From contig CP142452.1 in NCBI GenBank assembly GCA_038049695.1, positions 28,942,501 through 29,006,500 of the forward strand: a stretch of DNA of 64,000 bases, in the 5' to 3' direction. How positions within the stretch are numbered: position 1 is the stretch's first letter; each line of letters opens with the position of its first letter. A program made the translations under genes and the position numbers. Of this stretch, positions 21,984 to 34,300 are shown piece by piece. The notes below the pieces were generated by a model. That model did not search any database. It saw only the letters and a list, made by a program, of their open reading frames with translations, and was not told the origin of the DNA. The stretch is from Cinnamomum chago. Lineage: Eukaryota; Streptophyta; Magnoliopsida; Laurales; Lauraceae.

Positions 21984-22759
21984 TCAGCTGTTGATTTTTT
22001 TTCCACCATGATTCATACCAGACTCTGAACCCATTTTTTTTTAAATTAGGATTATATCTGTGGTCTTTAATCCTTTTTCAATCTCATTTTGAATTTTTCT
22101 TGGGTTATCCCTATTAGTTGACACAAGTAGATGAAATTCAATGCTCATCTGAGCTGGATTGCAAAGCTTTCAGGCTATCAAATCTAAGGGTTAGAAGAAT
22201 CAGAATTGCATCTCGTGACTAGGGAGTTTCAAGTTTAACTTCTACATTCATTAGAAATTAGAATGTATGTAATTACATTTTGTTATGCTAATATTTTAGC
22301 ATAAAATTTTTTAGACCTCACAATGTACATGTCACTCGGCAGATTTGGTATCACAAATTATAAACTCATGAGATACCAGGTATAAGACTGGGCAGTTGTG
22401 ACTTGGTATGCATTCAGATTTAGCTTGACCCTCAGCCAGAACCTAAACCATTGCCATCCCGTGTCAGAATTGATATAGAATAGGCCAAAATCTTATGTGA
22501 ATGGTTCAGTTTACCATATGTAATAGTTGGTTCCCTTGGATCTTGCTGTTAGACCTGACTTAGATTTGATGTTTTGAATTCTCATGGAACTTGGACTAAC
22601 GCCCATCTTCGTCCAGCAGCCCAAATGGGGGATTTGACAGCACTGGCTGGAGTGGTGGACTGGAATGGTATAATTGAACATTTTCAAGGCCGATGTTGGC
22701 TGCCTAAATTTTCAAGGAAATACTCTTTTGTTTTCACAAAATGCAAACAAATAAGGATG

Positions 22760-22825
22760 CTTGGATGTTTTTATTTTCATATACATATATATATATATAA
22801 ATTTATATATATACGCGCGCACATA
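22760..22825. repeat. Short AT/GC-alternating microsatellite
   Basis: TATACATATATATA sequence followed by ATACGCGCGCAC, in the gene-free stretch upstream of the PPR gene. Otherwise 21984-23257 shows no feature except possible 5' UTR intron. Confidence 0.8.
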
Positions 22826-23257
22826 ATTTACTTACCGTTCTTATCTCATGCCACTATTTTGTTACTCTTAGATCTAAGCAAGAGACTGGAAGTACAATTG
22901 ACTGATACGTTTTTTCTCAAATTGAAAATATACCTTATATTCATATAATGCAACAGGTACATTTCAATGGAAATACAGGATGCCAAATGCAGGCCAACAA
23001 TCTATAACACGCCTTTGACACGAAATAGCATATCACTCATGTACAAGTTGGCAACTGAAAGAACTAAGCATCTGGTCCTTTCTTTTTGTATGGTGTCAGC
23101 GCAAAGCTGCCTATGGATTTTCTTTTAGTCAGACCTATCTCTCCATATGGTTCCATTAAACTTTGGGTTAACCAAAAGTTAGCTCAATAAAAAAGCAGAA
23201 AGCTTTCTTTTATTAAAACAAATAAATAACATAATCCCTCACTCTCTCATATGGATT

Positions 23258-25330
23258 ATGGATTTTGTGAGTATGGCACGATCTTTGCATCGTTGTCGGA
23301 GATTTCGGGCCATTAATTGTGGGAAATTGATCCATTCTCATTTGGTGAAATCTGGGATTTTGAGGGATGTATTCTTTGCCAACAATTTAATGGCTATGTA
23401 TATAGATTCAGGTTTTCTTGACGAAGCACACCAGTTGTTTGGTGAAATGCCTGACAGAAATGTGGTTTCTTGGACGACCTTGATTTCTGCATATAGCCAT
23501 GTGGGTAGGCCCTCTGAAGCTCTCCGATTATTTACCCGGATGTTAGAGCTTAAGTTGGAAATCCCCAACAGTTTCACATTATCGGCAGCTCTAAAGGCAT
23601 GCGCATTAGCAAAGAACATTGAAGTGGGTGAATCGATTCACCGACATATTTGTGCAGCTCGCCTGCAGTATGATACCATTCTGATGAACTCCTTGCTTGA
23701 CATGTATGTTAAATGCGGGAGTTTGTGCGATGCCCAGGAAGTTTTTGACAGCATCTCTCTCCCAAATCTGACTTCATGGAACACGCTAATTGCTGGGTAT
23801 TGCTCCATAGGTCTCATGGAGGAGGCAGTGAATCTATTTCAACAAATACCTGAGCCAGATCTTATCTCATGGAACACGGTCATTGCTGGCTATGCTCGTA
23901 TGGAGAGTCAGGAAGCAGTAGAATTAATGTGTATGATGCAAAGAGCTGGTGTTAAGTTTGACCATTTCACGTTTCCTTGTGTTCTTAAAACCTGTGGTTT
24001 TCTGAGGTTTATCACAATGGGAGAACAGATTCATTGTTATTTGATTAAGTCGGGTATTGAGTTTGGTCAATTTATCGGGCCAGCACTCATAGATATGTAC
24101 TCAAAGTGTAGTCAAGTGAGTAAAGCAATGAAACTATTTTATGAGTATTTGGGCTATGAAGAGTTCATTCATGATAAGATGGTACTCTGGAATTCGATAA
24201 TTTCCGGGTGTGCTTCTAACAAGTACAATTCTGCCACTCTTGCACTTGTTTCACGATTTCATAGTTCAGGAATGCTACTTAACTCCTACATTTTTGGCAG
24301 TATTTTGAAGGTTTGCATCAACTTGCTTAATTTGAGATGTGGCACTCAAGTTCATGGACTGATTATCACTTGTGGTTGTCACCTAGATTCTGTTGTAGGA
24401 AGCATTCTCACAGAGTTGTATGCAAAATGTGGAAGCATTGAAGATGCATTGCAACTGTTCTGGAGGCTACCAGAGAAGGATGTAGTTGCATGGACTGGAC
24501 TGATATCAGGTTGTGCTCAGCAAGGATCGAACTTGCTAGCTTTTTCTCTTTTTAGGGAGATGGTTTATTTGAATGTTGGAGTTGATCAATTTGTTATTTC
24601 GAGTGTTCTCAAAGCTTGTTCTAGTCTAGCAGGGCTTGAAGGTGGCAAACAGGTGCATGCTTACTGTGTTAAAAGTGGATATGAATCAGAAACCATCATA
24701 GATACTTCTCTCATTGACATGTACTCAAAATGTGGTGAAATTGATGACGGACTGGCAGTGTTTAAGCATATGGATGTGAGGGATGCAATCTGTTGGACAG
24801 GAATTATTGTGGGATGTGGGCGGAATGGAAGAGCAAAAGAGGCAATTGAGTTTTTCCAAGTGATGCTAAAGAAAGGGGTGAAGCCAAATGAGATCACTTT
24901 CTTAGGTGTTTTATCAGCTTGTAGACATGCTGGCTTAGTTGGTGAAGCGTTTGGGATTTTTAGGTCCATGTCGGTTGATCATGGACTTGTACCACGTTTG
25001 GAGCATTACTGTTGCATGGTTGATCTTCTCAGTCAAGCTGGATGTTTTGAAGAGGCAGAGAGGTTGATTTCTGATATGCCGTATGAACCTGATGAAACCA
25101 TCTGGGGATCTTTGCTGGGGGCTTGTGTAAGTCATAACAATGTTGAGCTAGGTAAGCGGGTTGCGGAGCTCCTTATCTCAAAATCACCAGATGATGCTTC
25201 TGTTTATGTGACACTCTCAAACGTGTATGCCAGTTTGGGTATGTGGGATTGTTCGACCAAGTTGAGAGGTGTGATCAGGGAAGTCTGTCTGAAGGAAGCT
25301 GGTAGAAGCTGGATTGAGGTCAAGAGTTGA
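23258..25330 (+). CDS. PLS-class pentatricopeptide repeat protein with E/E+ extension
   Basis: A single uninterrupted 690-aa ORF, intronless as is usual for plant PPR genes. Tandem P, L and S repeats run through most of it, with hallmark segments VVSWTTLISAYS, SWNTLIAGYC, DMYVKCGSL, DVVAWTGLISGC, FLGVLSACRHAGLV and HYCCMVDLLSQAG. The C-terminus has an E motif (DETIWGSLLGAC, VYVTLSNVYASLGMW) and an E+ like end (RSWIEV), with no DYW deaminase domain. Proteins of this class are organelle-targeted RNA-binding factors, mostly for C-to-U editing; the target cannot be told from sequence. The overall pattern resembles Arabidopsis At4g08210, recalled rather than searched. The start at 23258 is the first in-frame ATG; a second, in-frame ATG follows five codons later. 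It is stop-free over 2 kb amid TEs, so very likely functional. Confidence 0.93.
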   Translation: MDFVSMARSLHRCRRFRAINCGKLIHSHLVKSGILRDVFFANNLMAMYIDSGFLDEAHQLFGEMPDRNVVSWTTLISAYSHVGRPSEALRLFTRMLELKLEIPNSFTLSAALKACALAKNIEVGESIHRHICAARLQYDTILMNSLLDMYVKCGSLCDAQEVFDSISLPNLTSWNTLIAGYCSIGLMEEAVNLFQQIPEPDLISWNTVIAGYARMESQEAVELMCMMQRAGVKFDHFTFPCVLKTCGFLRFITMGEQIHCYLIKSGIEFGQFIGPALIDMYSKCSQVSKAMKLFYEYLGYEEFIHDKMVLWNSIISGCASNKYNSATLALVSRFHSSGMLLNSYIFGSILKVCINLLNLRCGTQVHGLIITCGCHLDSVVGSILTELYAKCGSIEDALQLFWRLPEKDVVAWTGLISGCAQQGSNLLAFSLFREMVYLNVGVDQFVISSVLKACSSLAGLEGGKQVHAYCVKSGYESETIIDTSLIDMYSKCGEIDDGLAVFKHMDVRDAICWTGIIVGCGRNGRAKEAIEFFQVMLKKGVKPNEITFLGVLSACRHAGLVGEAFGIFRSMSVDHGLVPRLEHYCCMVDLLSQAGCFEEAERLISDMPYEPDETIWGSLLGACVSHNNVELGKRVAELLISKSPDDASVYVTLSNVYASLGMWDCSTKLRGVIREVCLKEAGRSWIEVKS

Positions 25331-26084
25331 GAGATTTCATTTAACTATGCAATGAATTATATAAAAGAAATGATCTAAAAGATTCGATAGTATATCAACT
25401 CAGGAAATCAACTCAGGATACAATGCTCATCGATCAAGTTGACGGATGGGAGAAAACGTCTACAGCATTGAAGATCCTATTCTTCTTTTGAAATCCCTGC
25501 TTCAGGAAGCATGCCAATGTTGACTTCTTTCTCTATGAACTGTAGCAATCATTTTATCTCACTCATGGCATAGTAAAACCTCCAAGGTTCATTAGCGTTC
25601 CCTTGCGCCCAGGTGATAGATTTTGAAGCATCATTGTAGTAGTCAACTTGCCTATTTGACTAGGAAGGAGGGCTTTGTGTCAAAAACTCGTGTGAATCTG
25701 AGTTCTGGGGTAGATTAGTCAGCATTGATTGACTCAATGCACTTGGGTTGAGTTGACTCGGTCAAGTCACGGTATGGTCAAATTTCTAAACATTGATTTG
25801 AAGAGCTTCCTTTGATAATGATCAAAACTCCACAATATGTTCCAATTTTCCTAATGAGTTGAGTCATTGTGTTTTTCAACTTTTGGGCCAAATTCCATTG
25901 GCCAAACCAAGGCTCATTGGGCCAAGCCCATGGGCTGTCCTAGGGCCCATTGCACTGATCAGCTTACTGCAAGAGGCTAGGTCCTTCTTATTAACCCATC
26001 GGTTGAACTGTAGATGCATGGGCCCCTTATACAACCAACCTATTGAATTGTAAATCTATGGACTAAAGAGATCTACCTTGAGTC
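25331..26084. other. PPR 3' UTR and intergenic DNA
   Basis: Presumably includes the PPR 3' UTR. No further gene recognised. Confidence 0.45.
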
Positions 26085-26087
26085 TTA

Positions 26088-27335
26088 GGGCCCATTTGGA
26101 AACTCTAGTCTAATCTAATAAGACCTAGTTAGATTAGGTTTAGAACAAATAATTCTAATTTTGAAGTTCTAATTTACATTTAGTTATGATAGTATGTTTT
26201 GTAAACATAAAAATCAGAACTTATTGTATGGCATTTTCTGAATCACTTTCGATTACATTACATGGTGAGTTGATTTTCTGAATCACTTTTAAGCCATTAT
26301 CACTTCCACCAAGTAGAAGAATATGGATGTCATGTGACATTTGATATTGAGTGCCGATTCTTAAAATACCAATACTATTAAAAAATTCTCATAGTACCAA
26401 TCACATTCCTAGAGTACCAACATCAATTAATGTTCTATACTTTCCTTCTTTCTTTTCCTGTTTTCCTCTTCTCCTTGTTCTTCTTTCATTGATTTAGAAC
26501 ACAGAGAGAGATGGGTGGTGAAAATTTCAAGATAGAGAGTAATAACCTACGCAAAGTGAAGAGGTGGGATGGGTTTCAAGAAAGCCCAAGAGATCACTGT
26601 TCACTGTGAAGCAGAGATCTCCCTTGAGTTTGCAGCACTAGAACGTTTTTCAAATATTACAGCCCTTGTCATTGGAAGAAGGGGATTTATCCAAGATTTT
26701 TTTTTTCTCCATTTGTTTGGAAGAAGGGGGAGAGTTTAGAGGAAATGACAAATGACAAATATTGAGAAATGTGTATTTTAGAGTTTGCCAGAACTGGATG
26801 ATGACGTCGACAGTATATTCATATGTTGATGGTTTGTGTGGGCTTAGGTTTTTGTCTTTCTGTTGAGGCTTGGAAATCTCGTTTTACGTTTAGGTGAAAG
26901 AGTGGTTTATAGGTTTTTTTTTTTCTTTTCTTTTATCGTTTTAAATTATACATTGCACTATTTCAGTGAATAGAAATATATGTATAGAGTATTTAAGGAA
27001 CAAACTTATTTTATTGTGGGAATTTTTATCTAGAACTTAACATAAATGAACCATTTTGCATCTCAGCTCTATATGGCATTGTACAAGATTATTTTTAGAT
27101 TTGATTAATTAAATTTGGGTTTTCCCATTGAGGTGCGTCCTCGTTATCGTTTGTGCGGAGACTTTTGAAGTGTCTTCAGACACGCTTTGGTGTCAATTGT
27201 GCTTCGGCACTTCCATGCAAGCCCTAACCCTAGGGCCTGCATCAAAGAATTTTCCTCTCATTTAATTAGAAGTCTAATTAGTGGTCTACTAAACACACTA
27301 AAATAACCTCTTAATTTAGAGTTTCCAAACAGGCG
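26088..27335. mobile_element. Tourist/Harbinger-like TIR element, about 1.25 kb
   Basis: It begins GGGCCCATTTGGAAACTCTA and ends with the inverse, TAGAGTTTCCAAACAGGCG. TTA lies on both sides (26085-26087 and 27336-27338), the 3-bp duplication expected for PIF/Harbinger elements. The interior has no transposase ORF, so it is non-autonomous. One base differs in register between the ends. Confidence 0.65.
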
Positions 27336-27338
27336 TTA

Positions 27339-28992
27339 GTAACCAAGAATAAATTTGTAAGTTTTACCTTGAGTCATATCTTATCTTGGTAAATCATTGG
27401 ATATTTACTTTTTTGTTTTCTAGAGTCGTTCCTGTCTTATAACCTCATCATAATTAGTTTTTTAAAGAATCCAATATTACATGATTTAGAGAGACAAATA
27501 CAAGGGAGTTGCTTGGTCCCTTCACCCTTGTAACTAAAATTTAAAAAGTAGAAATCAATCATGTGAATTGATTTGCTGATTACAAAAGGTTGTGCTCTCT
27601 TCTTTCCAAGACATTCTATGAAATACAGTTGTTCTCTTCCTATTTTGATATTCGATGTCTGTTGGTCTGAGACAGAGACATGTGAGCATGTTTATCTCTA
27701 TAAACTTCGGCATGGAGAGCAAGCATTGGTTGGTCTCCCCCCTTATGCATTAAATACCATCAGAACAAAGATCATCAGTTGAAGATTCAAGTTTGGAATT
27801 GATATCCAATTAGTTATTCTTAGTTTTGTCAGTTACTATTCATTAAATCATGACCCCAACCTGCACCCAAAAAAAAAAAAAAGAAGATGAAAAAAAAAAA
27901 AACCATTCAAGTCACTTGATTTCATATTTGCGTTCATGTGGCTTAAGAATCTATTACTTTCGTTCTTTATTTACAGTACATTGATTCCAACTGTTCTGCA
28001 AGCATTGCACTGGAGGAGCCTTTTCTCTGCACCCAGACAATCCCAATCCCAATCCCTAATTAACCTTAAGCCTTTCCTTAGACTTTTGACCAATTCCTAC
28101 CCAATCAAACCCATAAATATAATCCTAGGCAGAACAGTCCCAGAAGTACCCCCTACCCCTGCTGTTTGATTAGCTTCACTGCAAGAACAATTAAAGTACC
28201 CCCTTAACTAAATTAGATAACTAAATTAGACCAAACGTTGTCCTAAATAAATTCCAAAAGCTTGTGCATCAAACAACAATTTAAATCAGCTCCATCTGAA
28301 ACCAGTCCCTACATAGGAATCTCACTAAATCGTTACACTATGCCTATTGATCTGCATTAAATTCAGTAGACATGAACAGCAACTTGTTCACCTTTCAAAC
28401 AGAATTATACCACCCCAAAAGCCAATCCAATTAAAACCATAATCCTACTCCCAGTCCACCTACAGGTCCACCCTGCCATTCATCCATTCAGCCACCATAA
28501 CTCTGTAACTTTTAGTGAAAAGGCTGCCGTCATTGCAAGCAACCACTGACTTATTGTTATGGTAGCTCAAGGTCCCAAATCATACCCTAGAGTAAACTCA
28601 TCTAAGCATTATCTGGAAACCCGTCAAATTATCACTAATTAATCCCTCCATTGTCCTTATGTTGGCACTTGCAGGACCTGTTTTAGTTACTTTACTGTTG
28701 TTAAGCACTTCATTTGCTGTTATGCAAAATTTGTGTTGCATCATGCCCCTTTTCTGTCCTCCTTTGATTCATATTTTTTTTTTTTTTCCTTGTGTGTGTG
28801 TGTGGCAACACTAGTTACACTACTATATTTCAGCAGTCACATATTTCTAGCTCATAGCAATATTCGTCACCAGTAAGAGACCAGCAACCTGATTGACTAC
28901 CAGGCTACAAACATTAGTTTAATCAAGTCATTTTCAGCAGTGTTCCAGCATTGGCAGTAGCATATCTTTCAACAGGAGTATTACCTTAAGTG
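27339..28992. other. Gene-free intergenic DNA
   Basis: No coding region found. There are A tracts (27867-27902) and a T tract followed by (GT)n near 28770-28805. No TIR element recognised. Confidence 0.45.
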
Positions 28993-28997
28993 GTAAT

Positions 28998-29226
28998 TGT
29001 AAGAGAATGCACTACTATAGATGTATAGAAAGGAATGGGTTGGTTTTCCCCAGGATCAATTGATCTCTATATATCTTGATGTACAAGCCTCACTACAAAT
29101 TAGTTATTGTCTAGTCAGCTATATCCTATGATAGTATGTAGTATCTGTACTGTATATTACAGTTTGACCAAGCAATTGAGTCGGGCTTTATTTTATAAGT
29201 GGATTTGGCCCGCCCAATGGATCCAG

Positions 29227-29228
<2 letters not shown>
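28998..29228 (-). repeat. 3' LTR of the nested-host Copia
   Basis: Aligns with 40929-41170 through TATAGAAAGGAATGGGTTGG, GATCTCTATATATCTTGATG and TTAGTTATTGTCTAGTCAGC, among other blocks. On the minus strand it follows the polyprotein stop (29275-29277) and a G-rich tract. Confidence 0.9.

Positions 29229-29264
<36 letters not shown>
29229..29264. repeat. 36-nt poly-C run at the PPT/LTR junction
   Basis: On the minus strand this is poly-G placed exactly where the polypurine tract meets the 3' LTR, preceded by GAGAGAGAGGAA. It replaces the first bases of the LTR seen in the other copy. It may be an expanded polypurine tract or a sequencing artefact. Confidence 0.9.
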
Positions 29265-29287
29265 TTCCTCTCTCTCAAATTGATGCC

Positions 29288-29304
29288 GATGAGTCAACAA
29301 GCAT
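29288..29304. repeat. LINE target-site duplication, left copy
   Basis: GATGAGTCAACAAGCAT, identical to 35205-35221. In the host Copia it encodes the last residues of the polyprotein. Confidence 0.95.
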
Positions 29305-29323
29305 ATTTTCCGTAGAGGGGAAA

Positions 29324-31204
29324 ATGGCTGTCCGGGGGCAGAACTTCAACCCTGGCCGGAGCAGAAGACCATCTGCCAAAGCCTTTTCCCTCTTCGTCTC
29401 AAATCTCCCCCCAGACATCTCCAAGACAGAACTTCAAGTCATGTTCTGCAGGGTAGGCACTGTGCTAGACACCTTCATCCCTACCGAGCGGTCCACTGGA
29501 AAGCAAAGAGGCTTCAGTTTCGTTAGATTCAAAACAGAAAAAGAAGCTAACCTAGGCATTGAAATCGTGAACGGACGATTCTGGAGAGACAGAAGAATCA
29601 TCGTCGACAAAGCTCGTCCTCACACAGTAGCACCAATCGCTGGCATCTCCCAGACTAACATCGGCAATTTAGGGCTCCTGCATCTTCAACCTCCCATCGA
29701 CAATTTAGGGCTTCTGCGCAATCAAAGGCCCAATGCCTGGAATCGTCCTCCAAAGTGCATCGCTGACTCAAGCGCAGGATGGATTGTCAAGGATGGCCAC
29801 TCTCACCTCATTCGTGTAGCCCTTTCAGTTGTTGAATCAAAGAAGAAGATCCTCTGCTACAGCTTGATTGGCTTCCTCAAGAACAACTTTTCGATGGACA
29901 ATGTGGCTAGCTGGCTTAACACTCACTGGGGCAAATCAGCTGCCAGGCTCAGACTGATAGAAGAAGACGTCGTCCACATCCAACTCCTCTCGGATGAGGA
30001 TGTTTGCCAAGTTCTGAGCTATGCAGCAGACCCATCTTCCTTCCCGTTCGTAGCCCTAGACAGATGGATGGAGGTCATTGGCTCCCCCCCAATCAACAAA
30101 TGGATTCGCTTCCATGGTGTTCCGCTTCAAGCCTGGAGTGAAGGGGTCTTTCGTCTCCTCGGCGACTTCATAGGTTCAACCATAGAGGTAGATCGCATCA
30201 CTTCAGAGAAGATCAACCTTGTCTATGGTCGTGTCAGAGTCCGAACAAGCAGGCTCTGCAAGCTTCCTCTCCAAATCCCTCTGTCCGTCGGAGATCTCCT
30301 CATCTCTGTCAGGGCCGAGGAAGAACCACCCATTCCCGGAGCGGCTGACAAAGTTGGAAACCCATTTGCAGCAGCCTCTAGTGCGCATCCTCAAGACGGC
30401 GATCTAGGTTTTACTGGAGAAGATAACCTAGGTCTCATTGGAGAAGATGTTCTTCGCGCTGGAATTCTCCAGAAACGCGATAGGGCTCATAAGCAGGCCA
30501 GGTCAGGCAGATCCAGGATGTCTAACTCGACCCAAGCTGATGCTTGGACCTGGCCCACGGTAACTAAAACCTCAGCGGGCCATGGGCTAAAGAATGGAGA
30601 CTCCCTTTACTCCTTCCTTAGTGATCTGGGTCGGCCCAACTTTTCAGCCCCAACCCGAGCCTCTTTTAAATATCGAAAGGGTTTGAAGTCTGCTTTCAAA
30701 GGATCACATGGCGATAACGCTTCCTCAAATTCGTCTTCCTCTTCGGACGAATCCATCTCCCCCGTCGACAAGTCCTGTTCTTTCAGGGATGCTCCGATCA
30801 TTCACCGTCTCAAGGAAAGCAGCCGGCACCAGCCAGGCACAGATTTCCCCTCTTGCCAAGAGAAGCAGACGACTTGCCATGAGAAGGAGGCGATCGACGT
30901 CCTGCGGTTGCTTGCTAGCTCTTACCTTGATGACTCAATCTCAGGTTCTGCTACAGGACGAACTCCCCCCTCCTCTCCTTGCTCAGTGCCCGCCACCGTT
31001 TTTTCTGGTTTTAGAGATTCTGCCTTTTCTATTTCTCGGCAAAGATCAGACGAGGACTTTTCTAAGAAGACTGATTCTATCAGCTCTCAGAGTGTCCCCA
31101 CAGACACTCTGCCCCTGTCCATAGAAGCTTTTCACCAGTCTCCACCAACTCGTGGCTACCTCAAAAAATCAGAACGTGCGGGGAGGCTATTGGCATCTCA
31201 GTAG
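29324..31204 (+). CDS. LINE ORF1 RNA-binding protein (RRM plus DUF4283-like)
   Basis: An intact 626-aa ORF starting at the first ATG of the LINE. Residues about 20-100 are an RNA recognition motif with RNP2 (LFVSNLP) and RNP1 (RGFSFVRF). Residues about 185-320 resemble the DUF4283 domain of plant L1 ORF1 proteins (IGFLKNNFSMDNVASWL, WIRFHGVPLQAWSE). The C-terminal 280 residues are Ser-rich and low complexity. No CCHC knuckle is visible. Family role is to bind the LINE RNA and form the ribonucleoprotein used for retrotransposition. The reading frame is undamaged although ORF2 downstream is not. Confidence 0.9.
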   Translation: MAVRGQNFNPGRSRRPSAKAFSLFVSNLPPDISKTELQVMFCRVGTVLDTFIPTERSTGKQRGFSFVRFKTEKEANLGIEIVNGRFWRDRRIIVDKARPHTVAPIAGISQTNIGNLGLLHLQPPIDNLGLLRNQRPNAWNRPPKCIADSSAGWIVKDGHSHLIRVALSVVESKKKILCYSLIGFLKNNFSMDNVASWLNTHWGKSAARLRLIEEDVVHIQLLSDEDVCQVLSYAADPSSFPFVALDRWMEVIGSPPINKWIRFHGVPLQAWSEGVFRLLGDFIGSTIEVDRITSEKINLVYGRVRVRTSRLCKLPLQIPLSVGDLLISVRAEEEPPIPGAADKVGNPFAAASSAHPQDGDLGFTGEDNLGLIGEDVLRAGILQKRDRAHKQARSGRSRMSNSTQADAWTWPTVTKTSAGHGLKNGDSLYSFLSDLGRPNFSAPTRASFKYRKGLKSAFKGSHGDNASSNSSSSSDESISPVDKSCSFRDAPIIHRLKESSRHQPGTDFPSCQEKQTTCHEKEAIDVLRLLASSYLDDSISGSATGRTPPSSPCSVPATVFSGFRDSAFSISRQRSDEDFSKKTDSISSQSVPTDTLPLSIEAFHQSPPTRGYLKKSERAGRLLASQ

Positions 31205-31394
31205 ACAACACTAACAGAGGGTGGGAAAGCCTGATTGCTTTTGCTAAGGATAGAGATTCAGTCCTTGGTAGATCCGTCACCTTAAAAAAGAAGTCTAAAA
31301 GAAAGGGAAGCAGGGAACTCCATAACCTATCGTGCTCCATCAACTATGACAGACGCCCAGTTAACAGAGGCAGAGATTCCAGGAAGTGTTGTCA

Positions 31395-34300
31395 ATGAAG
31401 GCAATTTCCTGGAATGTTCGGGGTTTAGGGAACTCAGTGAAACGGGCAGTTATTAAGGAGGTTTTACACACCTTTAAAGTTGACCTGCTGCTGCTTCAAG
31501 AAACTAAGCTCAGCTCAATCTCTCAATCAATTATCAGAGATCTATGGGGTAACATTAGATGTCTATGGGTCTCCCTTGATGCAGTTGGATCTTCTGGAGG
31601 TATTCTGCTATGCTGGAATAGTAGGAAGTACATCATGAAAGATCATTTCATCGGTTCCTTCTCTGTCTCGGCAATGCTTGAAGATAAGACAAATGGCTCC
31701 TCCTGGATAGCCTCTTCTGTCTATGGCCCTATTGACAGCAGACTTCGTAGCAGCTTTTGGCAAGAGCTAGACTCCATTCGCAATAGATGGGTAGGCCCCT
31801 GGTGCATCGGTGGCGACTGGAACATCACTAGATTCCCTTCAGAAAAATCGGGAGGTGGCAGAATCTCAGCTGATATGGAATCCTTCTCAAATTGGATTAA
31901 CTCTCACTACCTCGTTGACCTTCAGCTAGGAGGGGCAAATTTCACCTGGTCAAATCATCAAAATCCTCCAACTTTGTCGCGCCTTGACAGATTCCTGGTT
32001 ACCGGGGACTGGATAGACTTGTATCCTGAAGTTTGCCAATTAGCCCTCCCGAAGCCAACTTCTGATCACTGTCCCATCCTCCTAGATTGCAAAAGTCTTA
32101 GGTGGGGACCCTCTCCCTTTCGGTTAGAGTTAATGTGGTTGGAAGACAAAAATTTCTCTGCTTTGATCAAGGAATGGTGGATTAGCTATGATCTCAGAGG
32201 TTGGGCTGGCTTCAGACTCTCCGAGAAGCTCAAGCAGTTGAAGTTTAGCATTAAAGATTGGAGGACTAACAACTTTGTGCGTGTTGAAACTATCAAGGCT
32301 AAACTTTTAGAAGATATTCAATCTATTGATAACAAGGAAGAATCCCAAGGGCTTTCTGAAGCAGATATCACTACGAGGTTGAACCTAAAAGATCTTTTTG
32401 AGTGCAAAGTCCGTGAAGAAGAGATCAAATGGAAACAAAGATCTAGGTGTCGTTGGCTAAAAGAAGGGGACAAGAATACCAAATTTTTCCATAGCCTGGC
32501 CACCACCAAAATGAGGGGCAACAAGATTAACTACTTGATGGCCGATGGCAATAGATTAGAGGACAGGGATGGGATCATCAACCACATTCTCAGTTTCTTT
32601 CAAAGCCTGTATAAAAAAGATAGCTCCAGCAAGCCTTCTTTAGACAATCTCAATTTCTCCACCATCAGCGAGGAGGATGCGCTTTGGTTGGAAGAAGAGT
32701 TCCAGGAGGAAGAAGTCAAATCAGCGGTCTTTAATCTTGCTAGCGACAAAGCTCCAGGCCCAGATGGTTTTCCTATGTCTTTCTTCCATACCTTCTGGGA
32801 CATACTTAGAGTTGATATTATGGCCTTTATGAAAGAATTTCACTCTAGAGGAAGGTTATCCAAATCGATCGGTGCCTCTTTCATCGCCCTTATCCCAAAG
32901 AAGACCGGGGCTGATAGTGTTAAAGACTTTAGGCCAATCAGCCTCCTTGGCAGCATCTACAAAATTCTGGCAAAAGTGCTAGCTTCCAGACTACAAAAAA
33001 TCCTTCCTTCCATCATCTCTCTCTCTCAAGGAGCCTTTGTTCAAGGCAGACGGATCTTAGATGGGGTTCTTGCAGCCAATGAGTGTATCCACTCCAGATA
33101 TAAGGACAAACTTCCAGGAATCATTTGCAAACTCGACTTGGAAAAGGCCTTTGACATGGTGGATTGGGACTTCCTTATCTACTTGATGCGCAGGATGGGC
33201 TTTCATTCTAAATGGAGGTCTTGGATCAAAGAATGCATTTCATCTGCTACCTTCTCCATTCTTATCAATGGATCCCCATATGGTTTTTTTCCTGCTGAGA
33301 GGGGCTTACGTCAGGGGGACCCCTTGTCTGCATTCCTATTCGTCATTGTTGGAGAAGCCCTAAGTAGGATGCTCTCCAAAGCAGAAGACTGCAATCTGAT
33401 TCACGGTTTCAAGCCCTCTCAAAATGCTCCTTCTATCTCTCACCTCCAATATGCAGATGATACCCTCCTATTTTGCGACGCTGATGAGGACCAAATAAAA
33501 AATTTGGTGGCTATTCTCAGATGTTTTGAAGCTGTCTCGGGTCTTAGAATTAATTTCTCAAAAACTTCCATCCTCGGAGTCTCTACTGAAGACATCTCCC
33601 TTCAGCACTTCGCTACTGTCTTGGGGTGCAGAGTGGACTTCTTCCCATCCACCTACCTTGGTCTTCCCTTATGCCTAGACAAAGTGCCTAAATCTGTTTG
33701 GAACCCAGTTCTTGAAAGGATCGAGAAAAAGTTATCTTCTTGGAAAGAAAAATACTTATCCCTAGGAGGAAGAATTATGTTGATCCAATCTGCCCTTGCA
33801 AACCTTCCCATCTACTACATGTCCATCCTCAAATGCCCCGCCGCAATCATTGATCGCATTGAGAAGCTTCAAAGAGACTTCCTCTGGCAAGGCAGTGAGA
33901 ATTCTAAAAAATTCCACTTGGTTAATTGGAAAACAGTCTGCTCCCCTAAAGACTCTGGTGGTCTTGGAATAAGACCTTTAAGGATCATGAATCAGGCTTT
34001 GCTGGGTAAATGGCTTTGGAGACTTGGGGACGATTCAGAAGGTCTTTGGAAAAAAATCCTTGTAGCAAAATACAAAGTGAAACGTTTTGGCTGGGATATC
34101 TCTCCTCCGCGAAGATGTTCTAAATTTTGGAAAGGATTCACAGTTCAAACGCTCCTTTCACCCATTCTATCCACTTTCGAGTTGGTAATGGGGAGAAAAT
34201 TTCCTTCTGGCACGATACTTGGGCTGGGAACTCCACTTTAGCGCTTCAGTTCCCTGATCTCTACAGATGTGCCAGAAACAGAAATGCTAAGATCAGAGAC

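Noticed and set aside
27573..28169. 69- and 77-aa ORFs
   Set aside because: No conserved domain, no splice context, in a gene-free stretch.
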